The notes under the pieces were generated by a model. That model worked only from the letters and a program-made list of their open reading frames with translations, searched no databases and was not told where the DNA came from. From contig CAJUII010000056.1 in assembly GCA_910586405.1 (NCBI GenBank), positions 1 through 22,623 of the forward strand: a DNA stretch of 22,623 nucleotides, written 5' to 3'. The position numbers were made by a program, and so were the translations under genes. Of the stretch, positions 6,970 to 14,704 are shown one piece after another; position 1 is the first letter of the stretch; every line of letters begins with the position of its first letter. Origin of the DNA: an uncultured Lachnospiraceae bacterium. Lineage in GTDB: Bacteria > Bacillota > Clostridia > Lachnospirales > Lachnospiraceae.

Positions 6970-8202
6970 ATGAACATCCCAAGCAGCGAGAGATTGGAAA
7001 AGGTCTACGGAGAAGGTATCAAGAGCGCGGAGCGTTTCAGGGCGCTGGCAGAACAGTTCAAGGAGAAGTATGGACATGACGAGGCTGAGTTTTTCACCGC
7101 GCCGGGAAGGACGGAGATCATCGGCAATCATACAGACCATAACGGCGGCAAGGTGATTGCGGGAAGTATTGATTTGGATACGATCGGTGCAGCGCTTCCC
7201 AATAACAGCAATGTGATTCGCATTACAAGTGAAGGCTATGATAAGGAAATTGTTGTGGATCTCGATGCGCTTGAAAGTGTTGTCAAGGGCAGTGGGACTG
7301 TGGCGCTTCTTGCAGGTATGATGGAGGGGACACAGAAATTCGGATTTCAGGTTAGTGGATTTGATGCGTATGTGTCCACGAATGTGATCGCGGCAGCCGG
7401 GGTTAGTTCATCGGCTTCGTTTGAGATGCTGGTGTGTACGATCATCAATCATTTCTTTAATGACGGTGTGATGAGCTGTGCCGACTATGCGAAGATTGGC
7501 AAGTACTCTGAGAATGTATACTGGAATAAGGCGTCAGGCATGATGGATCAGATGGCATGTGCAGTGGGTGGCCCTGTGCTCTTTGACTTTGCAAATGGCA
7601 GTCAGCCGGATTACAGACCGCTTGCTTTCTCCTTTGAGAAAAAGGGATATCGTCTTGTCATTGTGAATACTGGAAAGGGACATGCGGATTTGAGCGAGGA
7701 GTATTCTGGGATTCCAAATGAAATGAAAGAGGCGGCGAAGGCGCTTGGTGTGGAGCTGTTGTGTGAGACAGATCTTGACAGTCTGCTCGCGCATGTCAAT
7801 GAAATCTCAAATGACAGGGCAGTACTGCGCGCGATTCATTTCTTTGAGGAGAACAGAAGGGTGGACGAGATGGCAGCAGCGATTGAGAAGGAGGATATTG
7901 ACACCGTGCTGAAACTGGTCAAGGAGTCAGGCACATCCTCATGGGAGCTGTTGCAGAACTGCTATTCGTTACAGGATTGCAAGGAGCAAAAGATTACAAC
8001 GACATTGGCACTCACAGAGCTGTTTTTAAAAGGCATTGGAGACGGTGTATGCCGTGTGCATGGCGGTGGATTTGCAGGGGTTATCATGTGTTTGGTTCCG
8101 CTTGCTGAGACGGACAATTATGTGCGGTACATAGCGCAGTATGTGGGCGAGAGCAATGTTTATCCCATGAATATCAGGGCAGTTGGCGCGGTTAGAATTT
8201 AA
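6970..8202 (+). CDS. Galactokinase-family GHMP kinase, 410 aa
   Basis: A GHMP-superfamily sugar kinase that would phosphorylate a sugar at its anomeric hydroxyl with ATP. Motif 1 is PGRTEIIGNHTDHNGG (45-60), motif 2 the phosphate-binding loop GVSSSAS (144-150), the catalytic Asp is in SGMMDQ (D193), and motif 3 is GGGFAG (365-370). Length is normal for galactokinase. The signature reads GNHTDH where classical enzymes have GEHTDY, so the Glu that contacts the sugar C6 hydroxyl is Asn. AAGGAGG (6956-6962) sits 7 nt before the ATG. No galT or galE lies nearby, so the Leloir pathway is not implied by context. The gene is closed by the terminator at 8234. Galactose is the default substrate but another hexose is possible. 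Confidence 0.85.
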   Translation: MNIPSSERLEKVYGEGIKSAERFRALAEQFKEKYGHDEAEFFTAPGRTEIIGNHTDHNGGKVIAGSIDLDTIGAALPNNSNVIRITSEGYDKEIVVDLDALESVVKGSGTVALLAGMMEGTQKFGFQVSGFDAYVSTNVIAAAGVSSSASFEMLVCTIINHFFNDGVMSCADYAKIGKYSENVYWNKASGMMDQMACAVGGPVLFDFANGSQPDYRPLAFSFEKKGYRLVIVNTGKGHADLSEEYSGIPNEMKEAAKALGVELLCETDLDSLLAHVNEISNDRAVLRAIHFFEENRRVDEMAAAIEKEDIDTVLKLVKESGTSSWELLQNCYSLQDCKEQKITTTLALTELFLKGIGDGVCRVHGGGFAGVIMCLVPLAETDNYVRYIAQYVGESNVYPMNIRAVGAVRI

Positions 8203-8233
8203 ATATTTTGGACAGTGTATGTCGATTTAGGGA

Positions 8234-8261
8234 GGGATAAGTCATTGGACTTATCCCTTTT
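8234..8261 (+). terminator. Intrinsic terminator after the galactokinase-family gene
   Basis: A perfect 10-bp stem GGGATAAGTC (8234-8243) / GACTTATCCC (8248-8257) with tetraloop ATTG, followed by TTTTG. It lies about 30 nt after the stop codon. Confidence 0.9.
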
Positions 8262-8269
8262 GTGCACAT

Positions 8270-8348
8270 GGGCGTCCAAAGGAACAATGTCAGCAGAAGC
8301 TGACGGACGCCCGGCGCGGGAGTAGGGGAGAAGGTTATTCCCCTACTC
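8270..8348. other. Structured intergenic element: stacked hairpin plus a second hairpin, function unknown
   Basis: Two structures follow the terminator. The first has outer arms GGGCGTCC (8270-8277) and GGACGCCC (8305-8312) enclosing an inner hairpin GTCAGC (8289-8294) / GCTGAC (8299-8304) with loop AGAA; the inner and outer helices abut on the 3' side and an 11-nt bulge (AAAGGAACAAT) lies on the 5' side. The second is a 10-bp stem GAGTAGGGGA (8320-8329) / TCCCCTACTC (8339-8348) with a 9-nt loop. Neither strand has a U-tract after the hairpins, so they are not simple terminators. I do not recognise a known riboswitch or RNA family. It ends 12 nt before the -35 box of the next operon, so it is likely not part of that transcript from the proposed promoter. 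Confidence 0.6.
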
Positions 8349-8360
8349 GATTAATATACA

Positions 8361-8389
8361 TTGCTATTTTTGGTATCATTTTGTATACT
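8361..8389 (+). promoter_or_regulatory. Promoter of the ABC/MoxR/VWA operon
   Basis: TTGCTA (8361-8366), a 17-bp spacer and TATACT (8384-8389). It would start transcription near 8396 and give a leader of about 88 nt. A second TATAAT at 8456-8461 lies nearer the gene but lacks a -35 box, and TTTACA at 8407 has only a weak partner. Confidence 0.6.
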
Positions 8390-8483
8390 ATGTATATGGA
8401 TAACTGTTTACATTCAGTACAATACTGCATTTATGGCGGAGTGCTGGAGAGAGCATATAATACGATACAAAGGATGGTTATAT

Positions 8484-10472
8484 ATGAAAAAAAGAACAAA
8501 GTTGCATCATGTTTTGGAGGCAGTTCTTGTCTTTGGCATTTTCATCTGCTGTCTGCTGTCAGGCAAAATGGCAATGACAGTCTATGCGGACGAACATCGT
8601 TTTGATGTTGAGGCAAACTTGCTGCCACAGGACAAGGATACTTATGATATCCAGTTTACGATTGAGAATCTCGGTGAAGATTGGGAGGGGACTGTGCGGC
8701 TCTTGCTGAATGGTTCACAATACGACGAGGTTTATGACTGTTCTTATGACACCCGGCTGTCGCTGCCGCAGGGCAGTACGAAAACGTATATTGTCCGTGT
8801 GCCGAAAAGGAGTGTTGAGCACATTGAGGACCCCATGAAGCTGGTTTTTCTGGATAACAGGTCGGTCATAACTGACGGGAAGGTGCTGAATCGATTGTTG
8901 ACAGACGGAGCCAGTGTCCTGTCAATGGGGATTTTGAGTGATGAATATTCAGCGCTTACCTATTTGGATATGGGCGGAAGAGAGCTGACTTTTGAGCGGA
9001 CAGATTTTCCGATCAAGCTAAAGCGGCTGGATCAAGATCATATTTCTGACATGCTTGATAAGCTGACTTTTTTGGTTATAGACCACTACAACACAAGCAT
9101 TCTATCAGGGGATGTACTGAGGCAGATCGAGTATTGGGTCAGCGCAGGGGGAATCCTGATTGTCGGAACGGGAAGTTTTGCGGAGGATACGCTGAGCGGG
9201 CTGACGTTTTTGGAGATGGAGTGTACAGAGGTTCATAATCCAGGCGAAAGTCTGAGTGGACAGGCGCATGGTGTGGATTTATCCCAGCTTCCGATTGCTG
9301 AGCTCTATGACAGGAAGAACTTGTATAATGACAAAAATTACAGTCAGGCGTTTACCTGCGAATGGGGACACGGCGCTGTCGGGATTCTGCCGTATGCGCT
9401 GTCAGAGCTTGGCAGACTGGATGCATCCGCATTTCAGAACGGTTACACACAGGAGGACTTTACGGAGCAGATTCTTGATGAGGTGAGTAAGATATCAGAT
9501 TCCCGATATGGGAAGTATTCCTATACGGGGACAGTAAGCAATGATTCCTATGTTTTTCGGAGAATCATCAATATGTTTGGAAACAGTGGTGATCATCTGC
9601 ATTTCGGTTTGCTGGGGGTGATTGTAGCTGTCTATGTGGTCTTTGCGGGACCTGTTCTCTATTTCATTTTGCGTATGCTCCAGAAGAGAGAGCTTTATTG
9701 GATAGCAGTGCCGATAACGGCAGTGGCTGGCATATTTCTGGTCTATATCGCAGGGAGAGGATTTGAGGTTGCAAGTACCAGAGTGTTTTCTGTGGAGGTT
9801 GAGAATCTGACAGATCAGAATAGCCTGACGTATATGCATTGTTATGATGCGGGATATAAGGAGTGGGACTTACAGCTGGCAGATGCGTTTGAGTTTGTGG
9901 GTCCGTTGGTAGAGGTCAATTATTACAACAGTGATAAGAACAGCTATTATCAGATCAAACAGGAGGGAGATAAGCTGTTGTTTGGCATGAATCCAAACAA
10001 CGCATTTGATGATGGGTATTTCCTTGCGGGAGGAGGCAAAGAAACCGTGAAAGGTACGATTCAGAGCCAAGTGTCTTATGATATACAGGGAATCGAAGGA
10101 ACTGTGACGAATGAGACTGCGTGGGATTTTGAATACTTTGCAGTCATTTGCAATGATATGCTCTTTGTGTACCGCAATCTGCCGGCAGGGGGGACTTGTG
10201 TTTTGGAACAAACCAAAAAAGTTTTTAACGGGTTCGGTCATTCAAGAACACCAATTGAAGTGTATTTGTATGATTTTATGAATAATTATTATGATCAAGA
10301 GCGAAAAGAAGATATAGATATGATTGCAGCGTTAGGAATGGCAGTCGCCACGGCTTACTCAGGTATGAATTCGAACAGGACGATCATTGTTGGAGTGACA
10401 AGAAACTGGGAAAAGGCTGTTGATGACAACTGCAGCGAGGAGGCATACGGATGTCTCTATGCAGTTCAGTAG
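8484..10472 (+). CDS. Exported two-TM membrane protein with GATase-like (GldG-like) region, 662 aa
   Basis: ATG 8484 is chosen because AAGGA lies 9 nt upstream and the protein then opens with a textbook signal peptide (KKR, hydrophobic 10-30, cleavage after VYA at 35); the frame is open back to 8361 but that start coincides with the promoter. Residues 36-140 look like a beta-sandwich domain, about 140-250 resemble the inactive glutamine-amidotransferase-like fold found in GldG-type transporter partners (LTFLVIDHYN and GGILIVGTG strands), two TM helices follow at about 375-397 and 405-422, and 425-662 is a second extracytoplasmic region. It leads an operon with an ABC ATPase and permease, so it is probably the accessory membrane subunit of that transporter. 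The family assignment is inferred from layout and context. Confidence 0.75.
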   Translation: MKKRTKLHHVLEAVLVFGIFICCLLSGKMAMTVYADEHRFDVEANLLPQDKDTYDIQFTIENLGEDWEGTVRLLLNGSQYDEVYDCSYDTRLSLPQGSTKTYIVRVPKRSVEHIEDPMKLVFLDNRSVITDGKVLNRLLTDGASVLSMGILSDEYSALTYLDMGGRELTFERTDFPIKLKRLDQDHISDMLDKLTFLVIDHYNTSILSGDVLRQIEYWVSAGGILIVGTGSFAEDTLSGLTFLEMECTEVHNPGESLSGQAHGVDLSQLPIAELYDRKNLYNDKNYSQAFTCEWGHGAVGILPYALSELGRLDASAFQNGYTQEDFTEQILDEVSKISDSRYGKYSYTGTVSNDSYVFRRIINMFGNSGDHLHFGLLGVIVAVYVVFAGPVLYFILRMLQKRELYWIAVPITAVAGIFLVYIAGRGFEVASTRVFSVEVENLTDQNSLTYMHCYDAGYKEWDLQLADAFEFVGPLVEVNYYNSDKNSYYQIKQEGDKLLFGMNPNNAFDDGYFLAGGGKETVKGTIQSQVSYDIQGIEGTVTNETAWDFEYFAVICNDMLFVYRNLPAGGTCVLEQTKKVFNGFGHSRTPIEVYLYDFMNNYYDQERKEDIDMIAALGMAVATAYSGMNSNRTIIVGVTRNWEKAVDDNCSEEAYGCLYAVQ

Positions 10473-10480
10473 GGGGGTGA
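10470..10480 (+). promoter_or_regulatory. Ribosome binding site overlapping a stop codon, deciding a TTG start
   Basis: TAGGGGGGTGA matches the ideal TAAGGAGGTGA at nine of eleven positions and contains the TAG stop of the preceding gene. The only start at proper spacing is TTG 10485, 7 nt after the GG core. This suggests coupled translation. Confidence 0.75.
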
Positions 10481-10484
10481 ACTT

Positions 10485-11411
10485 TTGTTATACATAAATA
10501 ATCTGACGAAAAAATATGGCTCTTTCACAGCGGTCAGACAGTTGTCACTGCACATTCCAGAGGGGGATTTATTTGGCTTTGTGGGACCAAACGGTGCGGG
10601 CAAGACAACGACAATCCGCATGGTCTGCGGACTTCTCAGAGCAACTAGCGGGTCGGTTAAGATTGGCAATGTGAAGGGCGCTGTGGGAAGCAAGGAGATG
10701 AAGCGCATGATTGGATATGTGCCGGATTTCTTTGGGGTGTATGATAATCTAAAGGTACGCGAATATATGGATTTGTATGGCTCTATGTATGGGATGTACT
10801 CGAGAGACATTGCCAAGCTGACAGATGATTTGTTGGAATTGGTCAATCTCTCGGACAAAAAAGAGGACTATGTGGACACGCTCTCTCGCGGGATGAAGCA
10901 GCGGTTGTGTGTGGCGAGAGCATTGCTGCACAATCCCAAGCTTCTGCTGTTGGATGAACCAAGCTCCGGGCTGGATCCCAGAGCGCGGGTAGAGATGAAG
11001 GAACTGTTGAAAAATCTTCATTCAATGGGGAAGACAATTCTGATCAGCTCCCACATCCTCTCTGAACTTTCGGAGATGTGCACTAGTATTGGTATTATGA
11101 ATCATGGACAGTTAATTACAGCCGGGCGCATTGAGGAGATCATGTACCAGATTTCAGGAGGAAGACGCATCCATATACAGATTTCATCAGGCATGGAGAC
11201 TGCGGTGCGGATGCTGCAGGAACATGCGGGAGTTGCAGTGGAGTCTGTCAGAGAAAACGAAGTGATTATCACAAACAGCGGCACCGATGAGGAAATCAGT
11301 GTTCTGATTGGCGAATTAATCCAAAAAGAGGTTGTTCTAACAGGTTTCTACAAGGAGGAAGGAAACTTAGAGTCTTTGTTTATGCAGTTGACGGGAGGGA
11401 GCGAACAATGA
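10485..11411 (+). CDS. ABC transporter ATP-binding protein, 308 aa
   Basis: The nucleotide-binding subunit of an ABC-2 type exporter. Walker A GPNGAGKTT at 34-42, signature LSRGMKQ at 133-139, Walker B LLLLDEP at 153-159, D-loop SGLD at 161-164 and switch His190. The Q-loop region reads GYVPDFFGVYDNL, with Asp where many relatives have Gln or Glu. The C-terminal 90 residues form the usual regulatory extension of this class. Translation starts at TTG 10485, supported by the ribosome site that overlaps the previous stop; the first downstream ATG would remove Walker A. Its stop overlaps the permease start by four bases (ATGA), so the two are coupled and certainly partners. Confidence 0.95.
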   Translation: MLYINNLTKKYGSFTAVRQLSLHIPEGDLFGFVGPNGAGKTTTIRMVCGLLRATSGSVKIGNVKGAVGSKEMKRMIGYVPDFFGVYDNLKVREYMDLYGSMYGMYSRDIAKLTDDLLELVNLSDKKEDYVDTLSRGMKQRLCVARALLHNPKLLLLDEPSSGLDPRARVEMKELLKNLHSMGKTILISSHILSELSEMCTSIGIMNHGQLITAGRIEEIMYQISGGRRIHIQISSGMETAVRMLQEHAGVAVESVRENEVIITNSGTDEEISVLIGELIQKEVVLTGFYKEEGNLESLFMQLTGGSEQ

Positions 11412-12322
11412 GAGTGCAGTTGAATCCAATTGTTAAGAAGGATTTGCAGGTGACGGCGCGCAGTATGCGGTTTAGTTGGGGATTATTTGCCTATGAGGCA
11501 GTGCTCACACTGGCATTCATGCTGGGACTGCTGTCAATCCAATCCAGCGTTGATAGTTATTACGGCAATGGGAATGTCTATCAAGATTTGGTCAATCTAT
11601 TTCCGGTTCTCGCGGTATCGCAAGTGTGTATCGTTGCGCTGATTGTGCCAATTATGACAGCGGCGTCCATTTCGGGGGAGAAGGAGCGTCAGACCTTTGA
11701 TCTCATGATGACTACTTGTATGTCGCCGCTGTCTATTGTATTTGGCAAAGTGGCATCTGCCGTGATTCGTATTTTATTTTATGTGATAGGTAGTTTGCCC
11801 ATTATGGCGTTGTCTTTTGTGGTGGGGGGACTTCGTTGGAGCGTGTTGTTATATTTTGTGCTGGCGGTCATTCTCCTGTCCGTTTTCGCGGGGAGTATAG
11901 GAATCTTGTGTTCCGCGCTGTGCAAGAGATCGATCTCTGCGGTAATTCTTTCTTTTATCACGTATTTTCTGTTGAATATTTTGACGGTAATACCATTGTT
12001 GGTGCGGGTTATCTGGTTCTCGAAAAGTCAGTACTTAGGGGAATCCCTGCTGCCGTTATTGTTTAACCCATTTATGTTTTATGAGGAGTTTTTCATGCAG
12101 ATTCTCACAGGAGACTCTCTTTTTGGAAATACGGGAGGTATGCACTTTAGTAGAACGGATGTCGGATTTTTGACTTATAGTTTTGCACAGGGGAAAATCT
12201 GGATGTTTCTCTCCGCAGGATGTATCTTACTGGTATCATTTTTGTTTATTTTGCTTACAGCGTGGAGAATAGATCCGCTGAGAGCGTCGTCTGGCAGGAA
12301 GGCGGGCAGAAGAAATCAATAG
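11408..12322 (+). CDS. ABC-2 type transporter permease, 304 aa
   Basis: The membrane subunit that pairs with the ATPase directly upstream. Six hydrophobic segments are visible at about 24-44, 65-88, 115-138, 143-165, 176-200 and 266-286. The loop after the second one holds SGEKERQTFDLMMTT followed by GKVAS, the coupling-helix region typical of ABC-2 permeases of the NosY/GldF type. The start ATG sits inside the stop of the ATPase gene (ATGA). The C terminus is basic and cytosolic. As the operon also encodes a GldG-like membrane protein, the trio resembles the GldF/GldG/GldA arrangement, although the cargo is unknown. Confidence 0.9.
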   Translation: MRVQLNPIVKKDLQVTARSMRFSWGLFAYEAVLTLAFMLGLLSIQSSVDSYYGNGNVYQDLVNLFPVLAVSQVCIVALIVPIMTAASISGEKERQTFDLMMTTCMSPLSIVFGKVASAVIRILFYVIGSLPIMALSFVVGGLRWSVLLYFVLAVILLSVFAGSIGILCSALCKRSISAVILSFITYFLLNILTVIPLLVRVIWFSKSQYLGESLLPLLFNPFMFYEEFFMQILTGDSLFGNTGGMHFSRTDVGFLTYSFAQGKIWMFLSAGCILLVSFLFILLTAWRIDPLRASSGRKAGRRNQ

Positions 12323-12341
12323 TAGGCATGAGGAGGATACA

Positions 12342-13715
12342 ATGGGACAAAGAGAATTGATAAGGATTATCAGGTCGTTTCAGCGCAGGCTCAACATTGC
12401 AGATGTGATTCAAAAATCAATTATGGCATTGTACGTTGGTGCCGGCGTGGGGATTTTGTTTCAGGCAGCAGCGTTTGTGGTTCCGTTTTATGATGCTGCC
12501 CTTTACTCTGTGCTGGCACTGCTTGTGGCGCTTCTGACTGCAGTTTTGACTGCATTTGTGAAGCGGACCTCGATGCGGCAGACTGCGCTGGTGATGGATA
12601 GATTTGGCTTTGAGGAGCGGATTGTCACAGCATATGAAAACATTGGGCAGGAGGGCGCTTTGATCGAGTTTCAGAGGGATGACGCCATGAGCCAGCTCTC
12701 ACTTTATCGAGATCGGATTCGTATTCCGCTGTTCCCCTCGTGGAAGAAAATGGTGCTGCTCCTTGTTTTGCTGTCAGTGATGCCGGTTCTGGCGCTGCTG
12801 CCATCTGCGGTGAAGGAACGCGCAAAGGAACTACATGCAGTCAGGCAGGAGGCGAGAGAGAAGACAAAGGAGATCGAGGAGCTTGTCGATTCTCTTGAGG
12901 AGTTTGCGCAGCAGGACTTGTCTCAGGAACATAAAGCGGCTTTGCAGGAGATGATCGAGCGCTTGGAATCTTCACAGATGGAGTGTGAGCAGGCGGTTTC
13001 ATCGGAGCAGCTTACGGCTGCATCCAACAAACTGGAATATAAATATGGCACGATGGGCAGTGAGCTTGCAGCACTGGCACAGCAGTTACAAAATGGCGCT
13101 TCAGTCTCGACAATGACGCCGGAATCTATGCAGGCATTGGCAGAAAAAATGCAGACGATGGGAGGCATGGAGCTTGCTGAAGGCGACAGTATGCAGTCTG
13201 GTTCGAATCAAAACGGACAAAGCGGTAATGGCAGCCAAAACGACCAAAATGGCGGACAGGACGGCGCTGGGAGTCCAAACGGTCAAAATGGTAACGGAGG
13301 TCAGGATGGGCAGAGCGGCGCCGGAGGTCAAAATGGACAGAATGGTGATGGGAGTCAGGATGGACAAAATGGTGACGGAGGTCAAAATGGACAGAATGGA
13401 CAAAATGGTGATAAGAGTCAAGGCGGCCAGCAGGGAGATGGCAGAGGGACAGGCAGCAGCAATACACCGCATGACTATGTCAGTATTCCAAATGATATCG
13501 CCGACACAGAAAATCTTACAGGAAATGCAGTGAATCATGAGGATTCAACGTATTTTCGGGCTCAGAATGGACTGAGCTGGGAGGGCGTTCACATGTCCCA
13601 CGAGGCTGTTTTGGGAAATTATGAGCAGAAGGCTTACGAAGGAATTGCTGCGGGGCGGTATCCTAGTGGAATGGAAGAAGTGATCAAACAGTATTTTTCG
13701 AGCTTTAACCAATGA
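12342..13715 (+). CDS. Membrane/coiled-coil protein with Gly-Asn-Gln-Asp repeat, 457 aa
   Basis: Three hydrophobic segments (about 28-50, 54-73 and 134-153) flank a short conserved segment (about 80-130), followed by a Glu/Gln-rich coiled coil (155-250) and a helical Met/Gln stretch. Residues about 285-372 are a low-complexity repeat built from Gly, Gln, Asn, Asp and Ser. The C-terminal 80 residues (VSIPNDIADTENLTG onwards) return to ordinary composition and probably form a functional tail. The architecture resembles DUF4175-type proteins that neighbour MoxR/VWA genes, but I cannot confirm that family. AGGAGG (12331-12336) sits 5 nt before the ATG. With two or three TM helices and a long extracytoplasmic part, it could be a surface or periplasm-facing scaffold. 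Confidence 0.8.
   Translation: MGQRELIRIIRSFQRRLNIADVIQKSIMALYVGAGVGILFQAAAFVVPFYDAALYSVLALLVALLTAVLTAFVKRTSMRQTALVMDRFGFEERIVTAYENIGQEGALIEFQRDDAMSQLSLYRDRIRIPLFPSWKKMVLLLVLLSVMPVLALLPSAVKERAKELHAVRQEAREKTKEIEELVDSLEEFAQQDLSQEHKAALQEMIERLESSQMECEQAVSSEQLTAASNKLEYKYGTMGSELAALAQQLQNGASVSTMTPESMQALAEKMQTMGGMELAEGDSMQSGSNQNGQSGNGSQNDQNGGQDGAGSPNGQNGNGGQDGQSGAGGQNGQNGDGSQDGQNGDGGQNGQNGQNGDKSQGGQQGDGRGTGSSNTPHDYVSIPNDIADTENLTGNAVNHEDSTYFRAQNGLSWEGVHMSHEAVLGNYEQKAYEGIAAGRYPSGMEEVIKQYFSSFNQ
13200..13457 (+). repeat. Coding minisatellite: short Gly/Asn/Gln/Asp repeats
   Basis: Imperfect units built around CAAAATGG, CAGAATGG and GATGG recur for about 260 bp in frame. One 24-bp block is perfectly duplicated at 13322-13345 and 13376-13399, 54 bp (18 codons) apart. 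All unit lengths are multiples of three, so length change would not break the reading frame. Confidence 0.85.
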
Positions 13716-13720
13716 TGATA

Positions 13721-13727
13721 AAAGGAG
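13721..13727 (+). promoter_or_regulatory. Ribosome binding site that decides the MoxR start
   Basis: AAAGGAG lies 8 nt before ATG 13736 but downstream of the alternative ATG 13712, which has no Shine-Dalgarno match at suitable spacing. Confidence 0.65.
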
Positions 13728-13735
13728 ACAAAGAT

Positions 13736-14704
13736 ATGGATATATTGGATAAAAGTCTGTTGCAAAATCCAGGGTATATGGCACAGCGGGTCGCAGCCTG
13801 TGAGTTGGAGATTCAAAAGGGAATGATCGGTCAGCGCGAGATCATCCGTCAGGTGATGATTGCCATGTTGACTGGGGGGAATGTATTGTTGGAGGGAATG
13901 CCAGGACTGGGCAAGACCCGGCTTGTCAGCACGATCGCGAAGGTCTTTGACCTGTCGTTCAAACGAATCCAGTTTACGCCGGACTTGATGCCAAGCGATG
14001 TGACAGGGACGAATATTATTATCAAAAATGAGCGGGGGAGTGTATTTTCCTTTGAGCGCGGACCTGTTTTTGCAAATCTGGTGCTGGCGGATGAGATCAA
14101 TCGTGCCACGCCCAAAACCCAGTCCGCGCTGCTTGAGGCGATGCAGGAGCATACGGTGACTGTCGGAAATGACAGTCATGTGCTCGCAGAACCCTTTTTG
14201 GTGCTTGCTACGCAGAATCCGATTGAAAATGAGGGAACTTATCCGTTGCCGGAGGCGCAGTTAGATCGTTTTATGTTTAAGATATTAGTCCGCTTTCCCT
14301 CGAAGGAAGAACTGAGGGGGATTGTTGAACTGACAGAGGGGATGCAGTCTCCTGACATTCAGAGACAATTAGACGCGCAGGGACTGCTTTCGGCGCGGGC
14401 TTTGGTCAGTCAGATTCCCATAGCAGATGCTGTGATGGACTATCTGTTGGAAGTCGTGATGGCGACGCATACGCCCAATACCCACATTAGAGAGGGAGCA
14501 AGCCCGAGAGCTGCTCAGGCTATGATTCGCGCAGCGCGGGCAAAGGCATTTTTGGAGGGACGATTCAATGTCTCGTTTCAGGATGTGAAGGAGATGGCAT
14601 ATCCTGTACTCAGACATCGTATATTACTGAGCTTTGATGCAATCAGTGAGGGGGTCAACGAGGATCAGATCATTCAGAGAATTTTGGAGGATAAAAAGAT
14701 ATGA
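13736..14704 (+). CDS. MoxR-family AAA+ ATPase, 322 aa
   Basis: A AAA+ ATPase of the MoxR group, which acts as a chaperone-like partner of VWA proteins. Walker A GMPGLGKT at 54-61, Walker B LVLADEIN at 115-122, sensor 1 LATQNP at 157-162 and the Arg-finger stretch PLPEAQLDRF at 170-179, followed by the helical lid with REGASPRA. Length is normal. I chose ATG 13736 over 13712 because only the former has a properly spaced ribosome site. Its stop overlaps the start of the DUF58 gene, the standard moxR-DUF58 coupling. ATP hydrolysis in the cytosol would drive remodelling of the DUF58 and VWA proteins encoded next to it. Confidence 0.95.
   Translation: MDILDKSLLQNPGYMAQRVAACELEIQKGMIGQREIIRQVMIAMLTGGNVLLEGMPGLGKTRLVSTIAKVFDLSFKRIQFTPDLMPSDVTGTNIIIKNERGSVFSFERGPVFANLVLADEINRATPKTQSALLEAMQEHTVTVGNDSHVLAEPFLVLATQNPIENEGTYPLPEAQLDRFMFKILVRFPSKEELRGIVELTEGMQSPDIQRQLDAQGLLSARALVSQIPIADAVMDYLLEVVMATHTPNTHIREGASPRAAQAMIRAARAKAFLEGRFNVSFQDVKEMAYPVLRHRILLSFDAISEGVNEDQIIQRILEDKKI

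Noticed and set aside
8320..8348. Second hairpin as an intrinsic terminator
   Set aside because: It is followed by GATTAATATA on the plus strand and a G/C-rich stretch on the minus strand, with no T-run.
8361..8483. N-terminal extension of the exported protein from TTG 8361
   Set aside because: That start coincides with the proposed -35 box and would bury the signal peptide; ATG 8484 has a good ribosome site.
13101..13538. Long ORFs on the minus strand and in another plus frame (13174-13533) across the repeat
   Set aside because: They are by-products of the Gly/Asn/Gln repeat, which keeps several frames open; they lack ribosome sites and overlap a well-supported gene.
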